64,000 nt of DNA from an uncultured Gammaproteobacteria bacterium (GCA_958295485.1 OY282354.1:1178001-1242000); one strand, 5' to 3'; shown: positions 37,745 to 50,359, counted from the stretch's first letter. Program-made: numbers and translations. The notes: generated by a model not told the origin, from the letters alone.

Positions 37745-37801
37745 GACTGAAAAGTGTTCACGTTCAGCCGGAATCGGTGTTCACGATGAACCAGATTCCG
37801 C
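37712..37801. mobile_element. IS21-like terminal repeats without a transposase
   Basis: Inverted and direct copies of TGTTCACGTTCAGCCGGAAT occur within 90 bases: GGTGAAAATGAACACTGATT facing GTGTTCACGTTCAGCCGGAA and GTGTTCACGATGAACC. Multiple ~20-bp terminal repeats of this kind mark IS21-family ends. Both ends appear joined with the interior lost. A near-identical relic lies at 47067-47180, at the other side of the CRISPR-Cas island. Confidence 0.6.
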
Positions 37802-37836
37802 AATCAGGTGTTTATTCAATTTTTTGGGGGTGAGTC

Positions 37837-38139
37837 ATGTTGGTATCTATTTATTGTAAAGACTCCGAGGGCAGCGCTGAACTCAGGCAAAGCAAGTTGT
37901 CGGAGCGTCGTCAGTACGTTGAGGCAAGAGAGGACAAGATAAAGTTGGCGGGACCCATTATGGGGCCTGATGGGAAGGAAATGGTGGGCAGCCTGTGGAT
38001 TTTTGAAGTTGACAGCCTGGACGAAGCCGATGAGATATTGAAGGCCGACCCTTATTACCAAGCCGGTGTTTGGCAGGAAATTGACGTGCGGGAGTTTAAG
38101 GGCGTGACGGGCAGTTGGATCGGCGGTAAAACCTGGTGA
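37837..38139 (+). CDS. YciI-like (YCII domain) protein, copy 1
   Basis: 100 residues, a ferredoxin-like small protein: MLVSIYCKDSEGSAELRQS, the central KLAGPIMGPDGKEMVGSLWI and ADPYYQAGVWQEIDV are the YCII pattern. Related domains are found in catabolic dehydrochlorinase-like or muconolactone-type enzymes and as stand-alone proteins. A second complete copy starts at 38336 and the last 84 bases of a third lie at 47588. Start is ATG after a GGGGGTGA ribosome site. Confidence 0.8.
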   Translation: MLVSIYCKDSEGSAELRQSKLSERRQYVEAREDKIKLAGPIMGPDGKEMVGSLWIFEVDSLDEADEILKADPYYQAGVWQEIDVREFKGVTGSWIGGKTW

Positions 38140-38192
38140 TCTTTTAGACAGCCGGTTAACGCTTACCGGAAGGAACATCGATAAAGGTCCAA

Positions 38193-38298
38193 TCAGTCGT
38201 TGTCTGCGCTCATCTGCGGACTGAAATGAACGCGGATAACCTCTGACCAGTCGTCGGATGTCTCGTGGCAGGCAGCCGTGGGCAACATTGCTCAGGGT
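38193..38298 (-). pseudogene. 3' fragment of the didomain alpha/beta hydrolase gene
   Basis: On the minus strand it encodes CHETSDDWSEVIRAHFSP and a TGA at 38193-38195, matching the C-terminus of the hydrolase at 47749-49455; the flanking 40 bases (38153-38192) also match 47710-47748. About 44 bases are deleted inside the fragment. It marks the ancestral order YciI gene then convergent hydrolase, duplicated here in tandem. Confidence 0.8.
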
Positions 38299-38335
38299 TT
38301 CCATAGAAGGTTATTAAATTCACGGGAGAAAAATC

Positions 38336-38638
38336 GTGTTGGTATCTGTTTATTGTAAGGACGTGAGGGACAGCGCTGAACCCAGGCAAAGCAAGTTGTC
38401 GGAGCATCTTCGGCACGTTGAGGCAATAGAGGACAAGATAAAGGTGGCGGGACCCATTGTGGGGCCTGATGGGAAGGAACCGGTGGGCAGCCTGTTGATT
38501 CTTGAGGTTGACAGCCCGGACGAAGCCGATGAGATGTTGAAGGCCGATCCTTATTACCAAGCCGGTGTCTGGCAGGAAATTAACGTCCAGGAGTTCAAGG
38601 GCGTGGTGGGCAGTTGGGTCGGCGGCAAAACCTGGTGA
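38336..38638 (+). CDS. YciI-like (YCII domain) protein, copy 2
   Basis: 100 residues starting with GTG after GGGAG. It differs from copy 1 at a modest number of residues (for example MLVSVYCKDVRDSAEPRQS) and keeps AGPIVGPDGKEPVGSLLI and DPYYQAGVWQEI. The 22-bp palindrome just past its stop can end transcription. Its 3' end and flank form the left copy of the direct repeat that brackets the CRISPR-Cas island. Confidence 0.8.
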   Translation: MLVSVYCKDVRDSAEPRQSKLSEHLRHVEAIEDKIKVAGPIVGPDGKEPVGSLLILEVDSPDEADEMLKADPYYQAGVWQEINVQEFKGVVGSWVGGKTW

Positions 38639-38681
38639 GGATATGCGGGTTAACCCGCATATTGCACCAGTTCGCTGGTTA
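38551..38681 (+). repeat. Left 131-bp direct repeat bordering the CRISPR-Cas island
   Basis: From TTATTACCAAGCCGGTGTCT to CACCAGTTCGCTGGTTA, this matches 47584-47714 with about seven differences. It spans the last 84-88 bases of the YciI-like gene plus its terminator and flank. Repeat-to-repeat distance is 9033 bases. Confidence 0.85.
38641..38662 (+). terminator. 22-bp perfect palindrome after YciI copy 2
   Basis: ATATGCGGGTT followed by its exact complement AACCCGCATAT, directly after the stop codon; there is no clear U-tract, so it may be a processing or attenuation hairpin. The copy at 47674-47695 is imperfect. The next 240 bases up to the array hold an 11-base C tract (38783-38793) and no gene. 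Confidence 0.5.
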
Positions 38682-38923
38682 TCAATGGAAAGCGCAATGC
38701 TGCCAATGAGTTGCCAATAGTTTATCCGTTACTTGCCGTTATAACCGGCGCGCCGTTAGGCGCCCAAATTATTACCATGTGACCCCCCCCCCCGTCTCCT
38801 TGTTGTCGTACAAGGTTTTTGCCTTCCAATTAATCACCTTGATGGGAGTGAAAAGCAGGATGCCGGTTTGTCATGGTCTGGTATGATTCATCCGCCGATG
38901 AGCGCGTAGGCGTTGCCCGTCGC

Positions 38924-39322
38924 GCTTCAATGAGACCGCAGCGTTACGCTGCGGAAAATGACCATCTATCTCGGTGCCAACCTGCAAGCCATCACACTTC
39001 AATGAGGCCGTAGCGTAACGCTACGGAAAATAAGCATTGCGTCGTGAGGCGGACGTCTACGTTACCAAGCTTCAATGAGGCCGTAGCGTTACGCTACGGA
39101 AAATCGCTGGGTATGATCAACAACGTCGTCTTGCACAAACAGCTTCAATGAGGCCGCAGCGTTACGCTGCGGAAAATGTTTTCACGCGGGCAAGCAGCCA
39201 CCGCCGCCAGCATGCTTCAATGAGGCCGCAACGTTACGCTGCGGAAAATCGCCAACCGACAATACCACCATTACCTTACGCGGGGAGCTTCAATGAGGCC
39301 GTAGCGTTACGCTGCGGAAAAT
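38924..39322 (-). CRISPR. Type I-G CRISPR array, 6 repeats and 5 spacers
   Basis: Six 36-base repeats start at 38924, 38996, 39069, 39142, 39214 and 39287, with spacers of 36, 37, 37, 36 and 37 bases. On the minus strand the repeat begins ATTTTCCG and ends CATTGAAGC, giving an ATTGAAGC-type 5' handle for crRNA. Each repeat contains an 8-bp stem CCGYAGCG / CGCTRCGG with a 3-base loop. The repeat at 38924 has GAGACC for GAGGCC and is probably the distal, decaying end; the AT-rich leader would be on the right, next to cas2. Confidence 0.95.
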
Positions 39323-39531
39323 AATTCGCTTTATAACTTGTTGTTTAATAGCCGTTATAAAATGCCATTGCGAGAGGTTAGGACAGATCACAATATTTAT
39401 CGCGTCCCGTAAGTTTTTTTGCGATATTATTATTTTGTAACGTTCTGATTTATAAAGAACAATTTGTTGTACGAGCGCTACTCAGGGAAACAAGCATCAC
39501 CGGAGCGCTCGCAGGGCCTGGGCAAAAGAAT
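39323..39531 (-). promoter_or_regulatory. CRISPR leader region
   Basis: An AT-rich 209-base stretch between the array and the cas2 remnant, with TTATAA, TTTATAAAG and poly-T tracts. Its position beside cas2 and the degenerate repeat at the opposite end of the array both point to it as the leader driving leftward transcription. Confidence 0.6.
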
Positions 39532-39822
39532 TCAGACGATGATCGGCTCTTTCTCTATCGGTTGAAAATTTTTACCCAAACTCACAACTCTGGGTTTGAC
39601 CGAATCCGCCAACCCCAAGTCCAGCATTATAACATGATCCTCTGCGTGATGAATAAGCTCATCCAATGTAGCAATCAGTTCCGCATGACGCCGCCGAGAT
39701 AACCGGCATTGAAAGACAGAAAGCTGTAACCATTCTCCATAACCATGGAGCAACTTGAATATCGAACGTCATCTTTTTTGGTCGGAAATATCATAAGCAA
39801 CGATATAAAGGTGTTCATCCAT
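39532..39822 (-). pseudogene. cas2: cas2 interrupted by an in-frame TGA
   Basis: From ATG at 39822 the frame reads MDEHLYIVAYDISDQKR, then TGA at codon 18 (39769-39771), then continues RSIFKLLHGYGEWLQLSVFQ to a normal end after 96 codons. The expected residue at codon 18 is Trp in relatives (TGG to TGA, one base). The rest, including the D11 active-site region and CRLSRRRHAELIATLDE, is undamaged, so the lesion is recent or a sequencing error. The start lies 5 bases past the cas1 stop. Confidence 0.88.
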
Positions 39823-39826
39823 CGTC

Positions 39827-40130
39827 TCACCGCGTCGTAAATTGAGGAAATTCGCTTAGTTCACCAAGAAGAAATCGAGCCAGCAACCTGGCCTGCACCT
39901 CGAACAGGCGACGATAACTGATTTCCTCCAGGTTTATCAACGCAACGATGTTGGTACTTGCCCTGGACAGTATCTGACGAGTCTTCCCATTCCCCTTGAA
40001 CCCACTCCAGGTAAGCAAGCCGGGGGCAATATTCGTATTCATTCACCATACGCGCCAGCAGTAACGGCAGGTCTGCGGCAAGATCAGGAAAAGGTAGAGG
40101 CAGTTCTTGTTGGATTACTTCTTCGGACAT
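39827..40130 (-). pseudogene. cas4-cas1 fusion with large internal deletion
   Basis: From ATG at 40130 the first ~68 codons are the Cas4 start of a Cas4-Cas1 fusion (LLLARMVNEYEYCPRLAYLE, then WVQGEWEDSSDTVQGKYQH). Near 39910-39930 this joins, in another frame, to the last ~40 codons of Cas1 (EISYRRLFEVQARLLARFLL, then GELSEFPQFTTR). An intact fusion is roughly 550 residues, so about 1.3 kb and all Cas1 catalytic residues are gone. New-spacer acquisition from this locus is therefore impossible unless supplied in trans. Confidence 0.9.
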
Positions 40131-40320
40131 GGTTGCGACAAAACAAACGATAGCGGAATATGATTGCAGCTATCCTGCGCCGGTTTGACCGTGCCCCTTC
40201 CAAATGTCGGAGTTTATTATATTATTTTGATTAGTGACTTTAAGCGCTGACACACTAATACCTGTTGCTGGAGTTGGATGTGATACATCGAAAGGCGCCA
40301 GTCTGTCCGAATCTTACTGA

Positions 40321-41222
40321 CTATCGCCATGCAACCTCAGGTGGTCCGAATCTGAGATAGCCTTTTTTCCCTAACGGGCGTATCGGCGACTGAAAGATCG
40401 CTATGATGCCCCACGAACGCAACCATCGACGACGGTCAGTGGCAGCGGGATGCTCATAGGCGTGCGCCAGTAGCGACTTAACAGCGCCAAGTGATGCTGG
40501 TTTTCGCCATAGCGGCCAAGAATAGTATTTTCCCGAACACCTTTGCGTGAGGGTCCTGCCTCGCCCCGGGAACACTGGATGCAGGCTCAATCCCAGAATA
40601 GCCAAGGCTTCAGGGCCAGGGTTTGTTGGTTTCTTCTCGCGCTCAGGATCGTTTGCTCTAAGAGCGTAGTTCCGATCGTCGCTGACATCCCACCCGAGTG
40701 TGCCGAGTTCCTCATTCTCGTAGCCCCATGGGCCTTCGAGCCCATTAAGCGTTTCCTCTAGCGAAACATTGCTTAACACTTCTCGGGCTATTTTCAGGAA
40801 TGACTGTCGCCCCGCTGCGAAGTAGAGATCAGAAGGCTTGGCGACGCCCTTCTTGTCAAGACTGCCTTCCGCCACAAGCGCTGAACTCAAAGACGTTTCT
40901 GGGGTATTGTCACGAGCGGACATTAAATACGCACGGATATCACACTGCGTCAACTTGAGCTCGTCGCCTTTCGGCATCTCCGAACCATCGGGTCGTTCAG
41001 GATTCAGGGCAGGATTACCATTCCACTGGTAGAAAACTTTGAGCGCCTGCTCCGCTATTCGGTCAGTGGTAAAATCCCCATCTACAACCGCATGGGAGGT
41101 GATACCGTCACTCCACCAAAGGCGGGGCTGCTTGGACTCCGATGCAAAGGCCACTTGCACGCCAAGGGCGGCAAGGAATCCCAAGGGGTTTGTCCCTTCG
41201 AGACCGGTGAGATGGACTTCGT

Positions 41223-41226
<4 letters not shown>
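40321..41226 (-). CDS. Cas8 subunit of type I-G CRISPR (GSU0052/Cas8u2-like)
   Basis: 301 residues from the ATG at 41226, chosen because it overlaps the cas3 stop as ATGA and because MNEVHLTGLEGTNPLGFLAALG is the family start. Later segments include GPWGYENEELGTLGWDVSDDRNYALRA (read in parts) and a C-terminal FGPPEVAWR. It would be the large subunit of the interference complex that checks the PAM; it is small compared with other Cas8 proteins, as in the GSU0052-type variant. 190 bases separate it from the broken cas4-cas1. Confidence 0.85.
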
Positions 41227-45705
<4,479 letters not shown>

Positions 45706-46980
45706 TTACCCTGCGGGTTGTTCAGTAGCCGCAACCTTTCGGCTGCGCCGGATCAATTCGATGAGCTTTGGCGCGGGCACGAGGCGAATTTCGTTGGTCT
45801 CCCAAAGGATTCCCATCGCTTCTGAGTGCTCCGTTGCGTCCAGTAGGATCTGAGCTGCGCTGTCCCTATTCACGTCTACCATCTCGCCGGTCGAACCGTC
45901 TCGTTTCAACAATTCCAAGTCCGGCGGATTCGTTGGCAGAAGCAGACATCGAGATCGCAGATCGAAGTCCATCTCGTATTGGTAGGCGATGGCGGCGACA
46001 CCGAGCGCCGCAACCGCGGTCCTGGCAGCGGTTTCGGCTTCTCGCTGCATACCTTTGAAACGTAGCCGACGTAAGGCCGCAAAAGAAATCACTGTGGTTT
46101 GCCGCGCCTCTGAGATAGTTGCCCCACCAGGGATAATTGCCCCATCAGGTTCGGTATCTATCGAAGGAAGGATGTTTCCATGGTTGATCTTGGAAGGCTG
46201 GCCGGGTTTGCCCTTTTTACTGCCACGGGAAGCGTATACGGGCTTGCCATTGACAATCTTGGCGTTACCACGATCGGGTGTCCAAACTTCCTCTGGATTA
46301 GCGCTGTCGTAAACCCGATCATCCGGATCGAGCTTTTCGATCTGCAAGGGATCGATGCGGCTTCTCACCTTCTTGCCAATAGTAGCATTTAAGCCGATGA
46401 TTTCCGAAACATAAGCCCGCTGGAACTTTGACCCAAGCCCTCCCCTCGGACCCGTAGAGTCCCACATGCCGAATAACAAGCAAGTCGGGGAGTAGTGGAA
46501 CAAGTCGGTGGCATTCCTTGGTGTGGCGTCAGTGATAGCGCGTCCGATATCCGACAGCCGGAATAGCGTCTCCCTATCCTCGTCCGCTAGCAGACTGTCC
46601 CGGAAGATCGCATCCGCCAGCCGGTGTGGCGCTTCCAGCACGGTCAGTCTCTCGTAGTTTGTCAGGCCCCCGTCTCCACTGAAATCGACATAGGGAACGG
46701 GAAAGGCCAGCTCGTCCCGTTCCCACCCTTCGAGCAGCGCGAGTTCCGCGCGATTCGCCTGCGATGCCACAGAGTCCAGCAGAACGGTGACGGACACCTT
46801 ATCGCTGTCGCCGATTTGGCGTTTTTCTATCGCATAATCGGCGCGTCCGTCAACGTTATAGGACGGTGGGAAGACCTTGTCTCCTTCGCCGCCAGCGGGT
46901 TGCAGCGTCAGACGGGACCGCAAAGCCACAGCGTCACCGGCAACAGCATCACGGAGCCGCTCGAATGTCAGTTGAGTCAT
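45706..46980 (-). CDS. csb1: Csb1, Cas7 backbone subunit of type I-G CRISPR (GSU0053 family)
   Basis: 424 residues, the repeated subunit that coats the crRNA. FPPSYNVDGRADYAIEKRQ, VLLDSVASQANRAELALLEG and LLFGMWDSTGPRGGLGSKFQ are the family's conserved blocks. It is the first gene of the cas operon; GGAG lies 9 bases before the ATG, and the AT-rich stretch 47010-47060 (repeated TTATCAT) is the likely promoter. Confidence 0.93.
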   Translation of the reverse strand: MTQLTFERLRDAVAGDAVALRSRLTLQPAGGEGDKVFPPSYNVDGRADYAIEKRQIGDSDKVSVTVLLDSVASQANRAELALLEGWERDELAFPVPYVDFSGDGGLTNYERLTVLEAPHRLADAIFRDSLLADEDRETLFRLSDIGRAITDATPRNATDLFHYSPTCLLFGMWDSTGPRGGLGSKFQRAYVSEIIGLNATIGKKVRSRIDPLQIEKLDPDDRVYDSANPEEVWTPDRGNAKIVNGKPVYASRGSKKGKPGQPSKINHGNILPSIDTEPDGAIIPGGATISEARQTTVISFAALRRLRFKGMQREAETAARTAVAALGVAAIAYQYEMDFDLRSRCLLLPTNPPDLELLKRDGSTGEMVDVNRDSAAQILLDATEHSEAMGILWETNEIRLVPAPKLIELIRRSRKVAATEQPAG

Positions 46981-47066
46981 ATCGTTTACTCCTTTTTCAA
47001 GTATGATGGGCGTCGATTTTTAATTTATCATAGTTATCAGCTTATCATGGTTGCTTATTATCTGCG

Positions 47067-47180
47067 TATTCCGGTGAAAATGAACACTGATTCCGATCAA
47101 GACCGAAAAGTGTTCATGTTCAGCCGGAATCGGTGTTCACGTTCAACCGGAAGCAGTGTTCACGATGAACCGGATTCCGC
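47067..47180. mobile_element. IS21-like terminal repeats without a transposase (second copy)
   Basis: Matches the relic at 37712-37801 (GGTGAAAATGAACACTGATT ... GTGTTCACGATGAACC) but has one extra 23-base unit, GTGTTCACGTTCAACCGGAA plus GCA. It lies between the cas promoter and the antitoxin-like gene, inside the island's right border. Confidence 0.6.
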
Positions 47181-47253
47181 ACCCCAAACGGGACGACATT
47201 GCCAAAGCGCCAGTCACGCCGGATGCTTACCGATAAACTGTTGGAGGAAGACC

Positions 47254-47463
47254 ATGCTGAACATGAACTGGAAACAGGCCATCGAACATTGGCGCAGCCT
47301 GCCGGAGAAGGAACGCAGACGCCGCCACCTCCAGGCGATTCCCCGCCACGTCGCCAACTCCATGGCGATGGAGGGCGAACCGGTGGACGAAGCCTGGATT
47401 CGGGAACGACTCGCCCGCCATATTCAGCCACCCGCTACGTCGACACCCCCCTCGGAATCCTGA
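47254..47463 (+). CDS. Small antitoxin-like protein paired with a Fic fragment
   Basis: 69 residues from ATG at 47254, with GGAGG 6 bases before. The sequence MNWKQAIEHWRSLPEKERRR and VANSMAMEGEPVDEAWIRER is a compact helical pattern I recall from short genes placed before Fic/Doc toxins. Its end overlaps, in another frame, the start of a Fic-type sequence. The antitoxin role is inferred from that pairing. It lies within the island between the IS relic and the right direct repeat. Confidence 0.5.
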   Translation: MLNMNWKQAIEHWRSLPEKERRRRHLQAIPRHVANSMAMEGEPVDEAWIRERLARHIQPPATSTPPSES

Positions 47464-47588
47464 GCTACCAGGAGCTTGCGCCGTTGTTGGCAGGGCGCGC
47501 AGGCCATACAGAAATTGCCATCGCTGACCGGACATTCTCGAACCAGTCCGTTGGCGACGTCTTGCTTGACCTCCACCGGCGCATTATT
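47427..47588 (+). pseudogene. N-terminal fragment of a Fic/Doc-type toxin
   Basis: In the frame of 47427 the DNA reads ATRYVDTPLGILSYQELAPL, TEIAIADRTFSNQSVGDV and LLDLHRRII, which matches the leader of Fic-type toxins. At 47584-47588 it joins the YciI-derived repeat and similarity ends, before any HPFxxGNGR loop. The toxin is thus decapitated by the island junction. Confidence 0.55.
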
Positions 47589-47714
47589 ACCAGGCCGGTG
47601 TCTGGCAGGAAATTAACGTGCGGGAGTTCAAGGGCGTGGTGGGCAGTTGGGTCGGCGGCAAAACCTGGTGAGGATATGCGAGTTAACCCGGATATTGCAC
47701 CAGTTTGCCGGTTA
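47584..47714 (+). repeat. Right 131-bp direct repeat bordering the CRISPR-Cas island
   Basis: Counterpart of 38551-38681 (about 95% identical). It contains the final codons of a YciI-like gene (AGVWQEINVREFKGVVGSW-like, GGKTW) and its stop, but no 5' part, so here the gene is only a remnant. Past the repeat the sequence continues into the intact native hydrolase locus. Confidence 0.85.
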
Positions 47715-47748
47715 ACGCTTACCGGAAGGAACCTCGATAAGGGGCCGA

Positions 47749-49455
47749 TCAGTCGTCACCTGCGCTCACCTGCGGGCTGAAATGAGCGCGGATAACCTCT
47801 GACCAGTCGTCGGATGTCTCGTGGCAGACAGCTGTTGGCAACTGCGATGCCAATGTCAGCGCGCTTTCATGGCAGGGGTGGGTTTTGCTCAGGGTGACTG
47901 ATAACGGCGACGAGATTGTTTTTATCTCGTTGATTACATCGGTTTCAAAAAACGTTTGCCAGATTTTATGATAATTATCGCCGCATCTCAGGGCATCGAA
48001 CAGTGATTGGTGAACGTCCTCCGCCGCCAGGCTGGGCGGGCGCCACCGGATGTTATCTGCGGTGGGTTCATACCAGGGCCAGAATAAACGACCGTCCCTC
48101 AAGGCATACCAGAGTTTTGTGATAAACGTGCCATAACTGTCGGGCTCGATGGGAAAGGCGAAGTTGTCTTTTAATGATGCACGGGCCTCGACGTCCAATA
48201 ACAGCGGATTATGCATGCCGGCGCTAATGTTTATCCCGGGGTTGTTTTTGATCAAGAGAGGAATGAAGGCGCAACCGGTCCCCAGGCCCAGCAGCTGACA
48301 ACTGTCCGTGCCTGACCACGACAGGAGTTCGGACAAGATATCAACTGTCCCGCTGATGGAGAACTCGTTGTTCGCGACAGCGACAGTCACGTTTTCACCG
48401 TGTCCCGGCAGGTCGGGGCATATCACGTAATGATCATCGGCTGACACGGCAATCAGTTCCCTGACTGAGGTCGCTGAGCCGGCTAAATCATGCAGTACCA
48501 TCAGCATCGGTTTGGACGGGTCACCTGCCGTTACTACCGCGATTTGCTGATCGCCGATATCCACGTAGTCTGCCTCTTGCTTATTGCCCGGAGAGGTTGT
48601 CGCGTGGCTGTAACGCCAGTTGGATTGTTTACTGAACACCCGTTCGTCGAGCAGTTCGATAATTCGATTATCCAGCTTATCAGGCCCCGGCGGGATGATC
48701 TCCGTCCAGGCGTGTTCCGGCAGGGCCGGCAGGCGCTGTTGGTGCGGCTCGAGAACGTCGCCGGTTCGATACAGGGCTGCCGTGGGCGGTACGATATCCT
48801 TGATCGATGCGCTGTTCTGATAACGGAACGCGGCGCCGTAACCCCCCCGGTAATGCTCCCCGGCGTACATGAAATCCATAAACCAGCTATAGATATGGTC
48901 GGGGCCGGACATGTTGTAACTGACTCGCGCTTCCGCATTTTTCTTGTACCAAGGAAAAAAGATCACCTGTTCCCGCAGGCGCGCCCATAACCAGGTCAGG
49001 TGACTGCCGTCCCAGCTGGGTATGAAAGGTGGCAGGTAATGTTGCAGGATGTCTTCACTTTCCTCTTTAGTAAACAGGGCCAGGCCATCTAAAATGAGAA
49101 AATTCACCTTTTCCGGGTAACGCAAACCGAATTCCAGGGCGATCTCCGCGCCGGTATGAACGCCGATTACCGCTGCCGGCGGGAGTTGAATGGCATCGGT
49201 GAACTCCGCCAGCGCATCCGCTATGGTTTCAATTGTCGGCGCTTCCATTGACAGGGGGTCCGACAATCCGAAACCGGGGCTGTCGGGCGCTATCACGCAG
49301 TACCGGGACTTCAATTTTTCCGCCAACGGTAGCATGGCCGTGGAAGATTGTGGTGATTGATGTAATAAAAGGGCGATGGGGCCGGCGCCAGCCGAGCGAA
49401 AATGCACCCGCCGTTCACCCACTTTTATATAGTGTCGTTTAATGTGCCGGGACAT
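47749..49455 (-). CDS. Tandem alpha/beta hydrolase fold protein lacking Ser nucleophiles
   Basis: 568 residues with two hydrolase folds, about 1-290 and 300-568. The first has FRSAGAGPIALLLHQSPQS and DSPGFGLSDPL, with elbow GVHTGAE; the second has MVLHDLAGSATSV and DLPGHGENVTV, with elbow GLGTGCA. In both, the position of the Ser of GxSxG is occupied by another residue (His, Gly). HTG-type elbows recur in a large uncharacterised subfamily, so this may be non-hydrolytic chemistry or binding. It is the third gene of an operon with the aldehyde dehydrogenase and VOC genes, overlapping the VOC gene by 17 bases. Confidence 0.8.
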   Translation of the reverse strand: MSRHIKRHYIKVGERRVHFRSAGAGPIALLLHQSPQSSTAMLPLAEKLKSRYCVIAPDSPGFGLSDPLSMEAPTIETIADALAEFTDAIQLPPAAVIGVHTGAEIALEFGLRYPEKVNFLILDGLALFTKEESEDILQHYLPPFIPSWDGSHLTWLWARLREQVIFFPWYKKNAEARVSYNMSGPDHIYSWFMDFMYAGEHYRGGYGAAFRYQNSASIKDIVPPTAALYRTGDVLEPHQQRLPALPEHAWTEIIPPGPDKLDNRIIELLDERVFSKQSNWRYSHATTSPGNKQEADYVDIGDQQIAVVTAGDPSKPMLMVLHDLAGSATSVRELIAVSADDHYVICPDLPGHGENVTVAVANNEFSISGTVDILSELLSWSGTDSCQLLGLGTGCAFIPLLIKNNPGINISAGMHNPLLLDVEARASLKDNFAFPIEPDSYGTFITKLWYALRDGRLFWPWYEPTADNIRWRPPSLAAEDVHQSLFDALRCGDNYHKIWQTFFETDVINEIKTISSPLSVTLSKTHPCHESALTLASQLPTAVCHETSDDWSEVIRAHFSPQVSAGDD

Positions 49456-50359
49456 GTGTTATCCCCGTTGGGTTTTTTTCAATCAGTTCGATGTATTCGC
49501 CGGCCGCGCCGACAAGAACCCCGGCCCGCCGCCCGTGGTAAGGGAAAGAAGCGCGCTTGCCGGGTGCCGCGAGATAGGGTAAATCCTGCCGCCATTCTTC
49601 CACTTCGAACGTCACCATGGCAATTCCGGGGGGGAGTGAGCCAGGCGGGATATTTATTGGCAGCGCCGCCGCGGGATACTCGTCCAGTTCGATCAGGAAA
49701 CGTTCCGATATTTGCGCAATCGACAGCCGGTGCATGGTTTCAATCGGCATGTTGTAGGCATTGGATAATACGCCGATGCGGTAGGGCACGGGCGCCGTCA
49801 CCGGCATTCCCAGGACGGCGCCATAAAAATCACCCAGGGCAGGATGATCACGGGCGCCGACGACCATGATGAAAACCCGGTCTATATAAGTACGGGCGGG
49901 TTGCAGTCCAAAACCGGATTTTTGCGGGTCACTGATGTTAGTAAAATAAATCAATTCACCGGCGGGGCCGATGGCCTGCATGGCCTTGATGTTTTTCTTT
50001 TCCGTGAGGAAACGCGGCTTGCCGACGACCTTGAAGTTTTCCGACCGGGCAAAGGCGCTCGCTAATTCATCAGGATCCCGGACTAAAATTTCTATCGCAT
50101 TCCAGCCTTCGGTTTTCATGGGTTCGAAACCCGCGTTGGACGTGTCCTCGATAAAACGCAGGTAAACCGGCTCGTTGCTGGATGGTTGCATGGTAATGTA
50201 CCAGTGGCCGTCCAGCGCAGGCGCGCCCCAGCCGGCCGCCAGGGCAGGTGAAATCGCGCCGCGATCCACGACTTTATAATCCAGTTCATCCTGATAGGCC
50301 TGTTCGACCTGGACGAGGTTGAATGCCATGATCGTAACGATGAGAATGGTTTTCAACAT
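49439..50359 (-). CDS. Two-module VOC (glyoxalase/dioxygenase superfamily) protein
   Basis: 306 residues. Each half has a VOC pattern: VEQAYQDELDYKVVDRG ... EPVYLRFIEDT ... GWNAIEILVRD and then RVFIMVVGARDHPALGDFYG ... LGMPVTA. Such proteins include extradiol dioxygenases, epimerases and binding proteins. I chose ATG at 50359; starts at 50380 and 50329 are also possible, and the last would remove a short hydrophobic leader (TILIVTIM). It overlaps the end of the aldehyde dehydrogenase gene and the start of the hydrolase gene. Confidence 0.78.
   Translation of the reverse strand: MLKTILIVTIMAFNLVQVEQAYQDELDYKVVDRGAISPALAAGWGAPALDGHWYITMQPSSNEPVYLRFIEDTSNAGFEPMKTEGWNAIEILVRDPDELASAFARSENFKVVGKPRFLTEKKNIKAMQAIGPAGELIYFTNISDPQKSGFGLQPARTYIDRVFIMVVGARDHPALGDFYGAVLGMPVTAPVPYRIGVLSNAYNMPIETMHRLSIAQISERFLIELDEYPAAALPINIPPGSLPPGIAMVTFEVEEWRQDLPYLAAPGKRASFPYHGRRAGVLVGAAGEYIELIEKNPTGITHVPAH

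Noticed and set aside
37816..38304. 162-codon minus-strand frame across the first YciI gene
   Set aside because: It is antisense to YciI and out of frame with the hydrolase fragment that lies there; the similar frame at 38210-38560 arises from the duplication.
38682..38923. Possible extra degenerate CRISPR repeat or gene left of the array
   Set aside because: No sequence with the repeat stem or the GCTTCAATGAG start is found, and no frame with a start and ribosome site is convincing; only an 11-base C tract stands out.
47199..47426. Upstream part of the 193-codon plus frame containing the Fic fragment
   Set aside because: Only codons from about 47427 resemble Fic; the earlier part is out of frame with the antitoxin-like gene and low in complexity.
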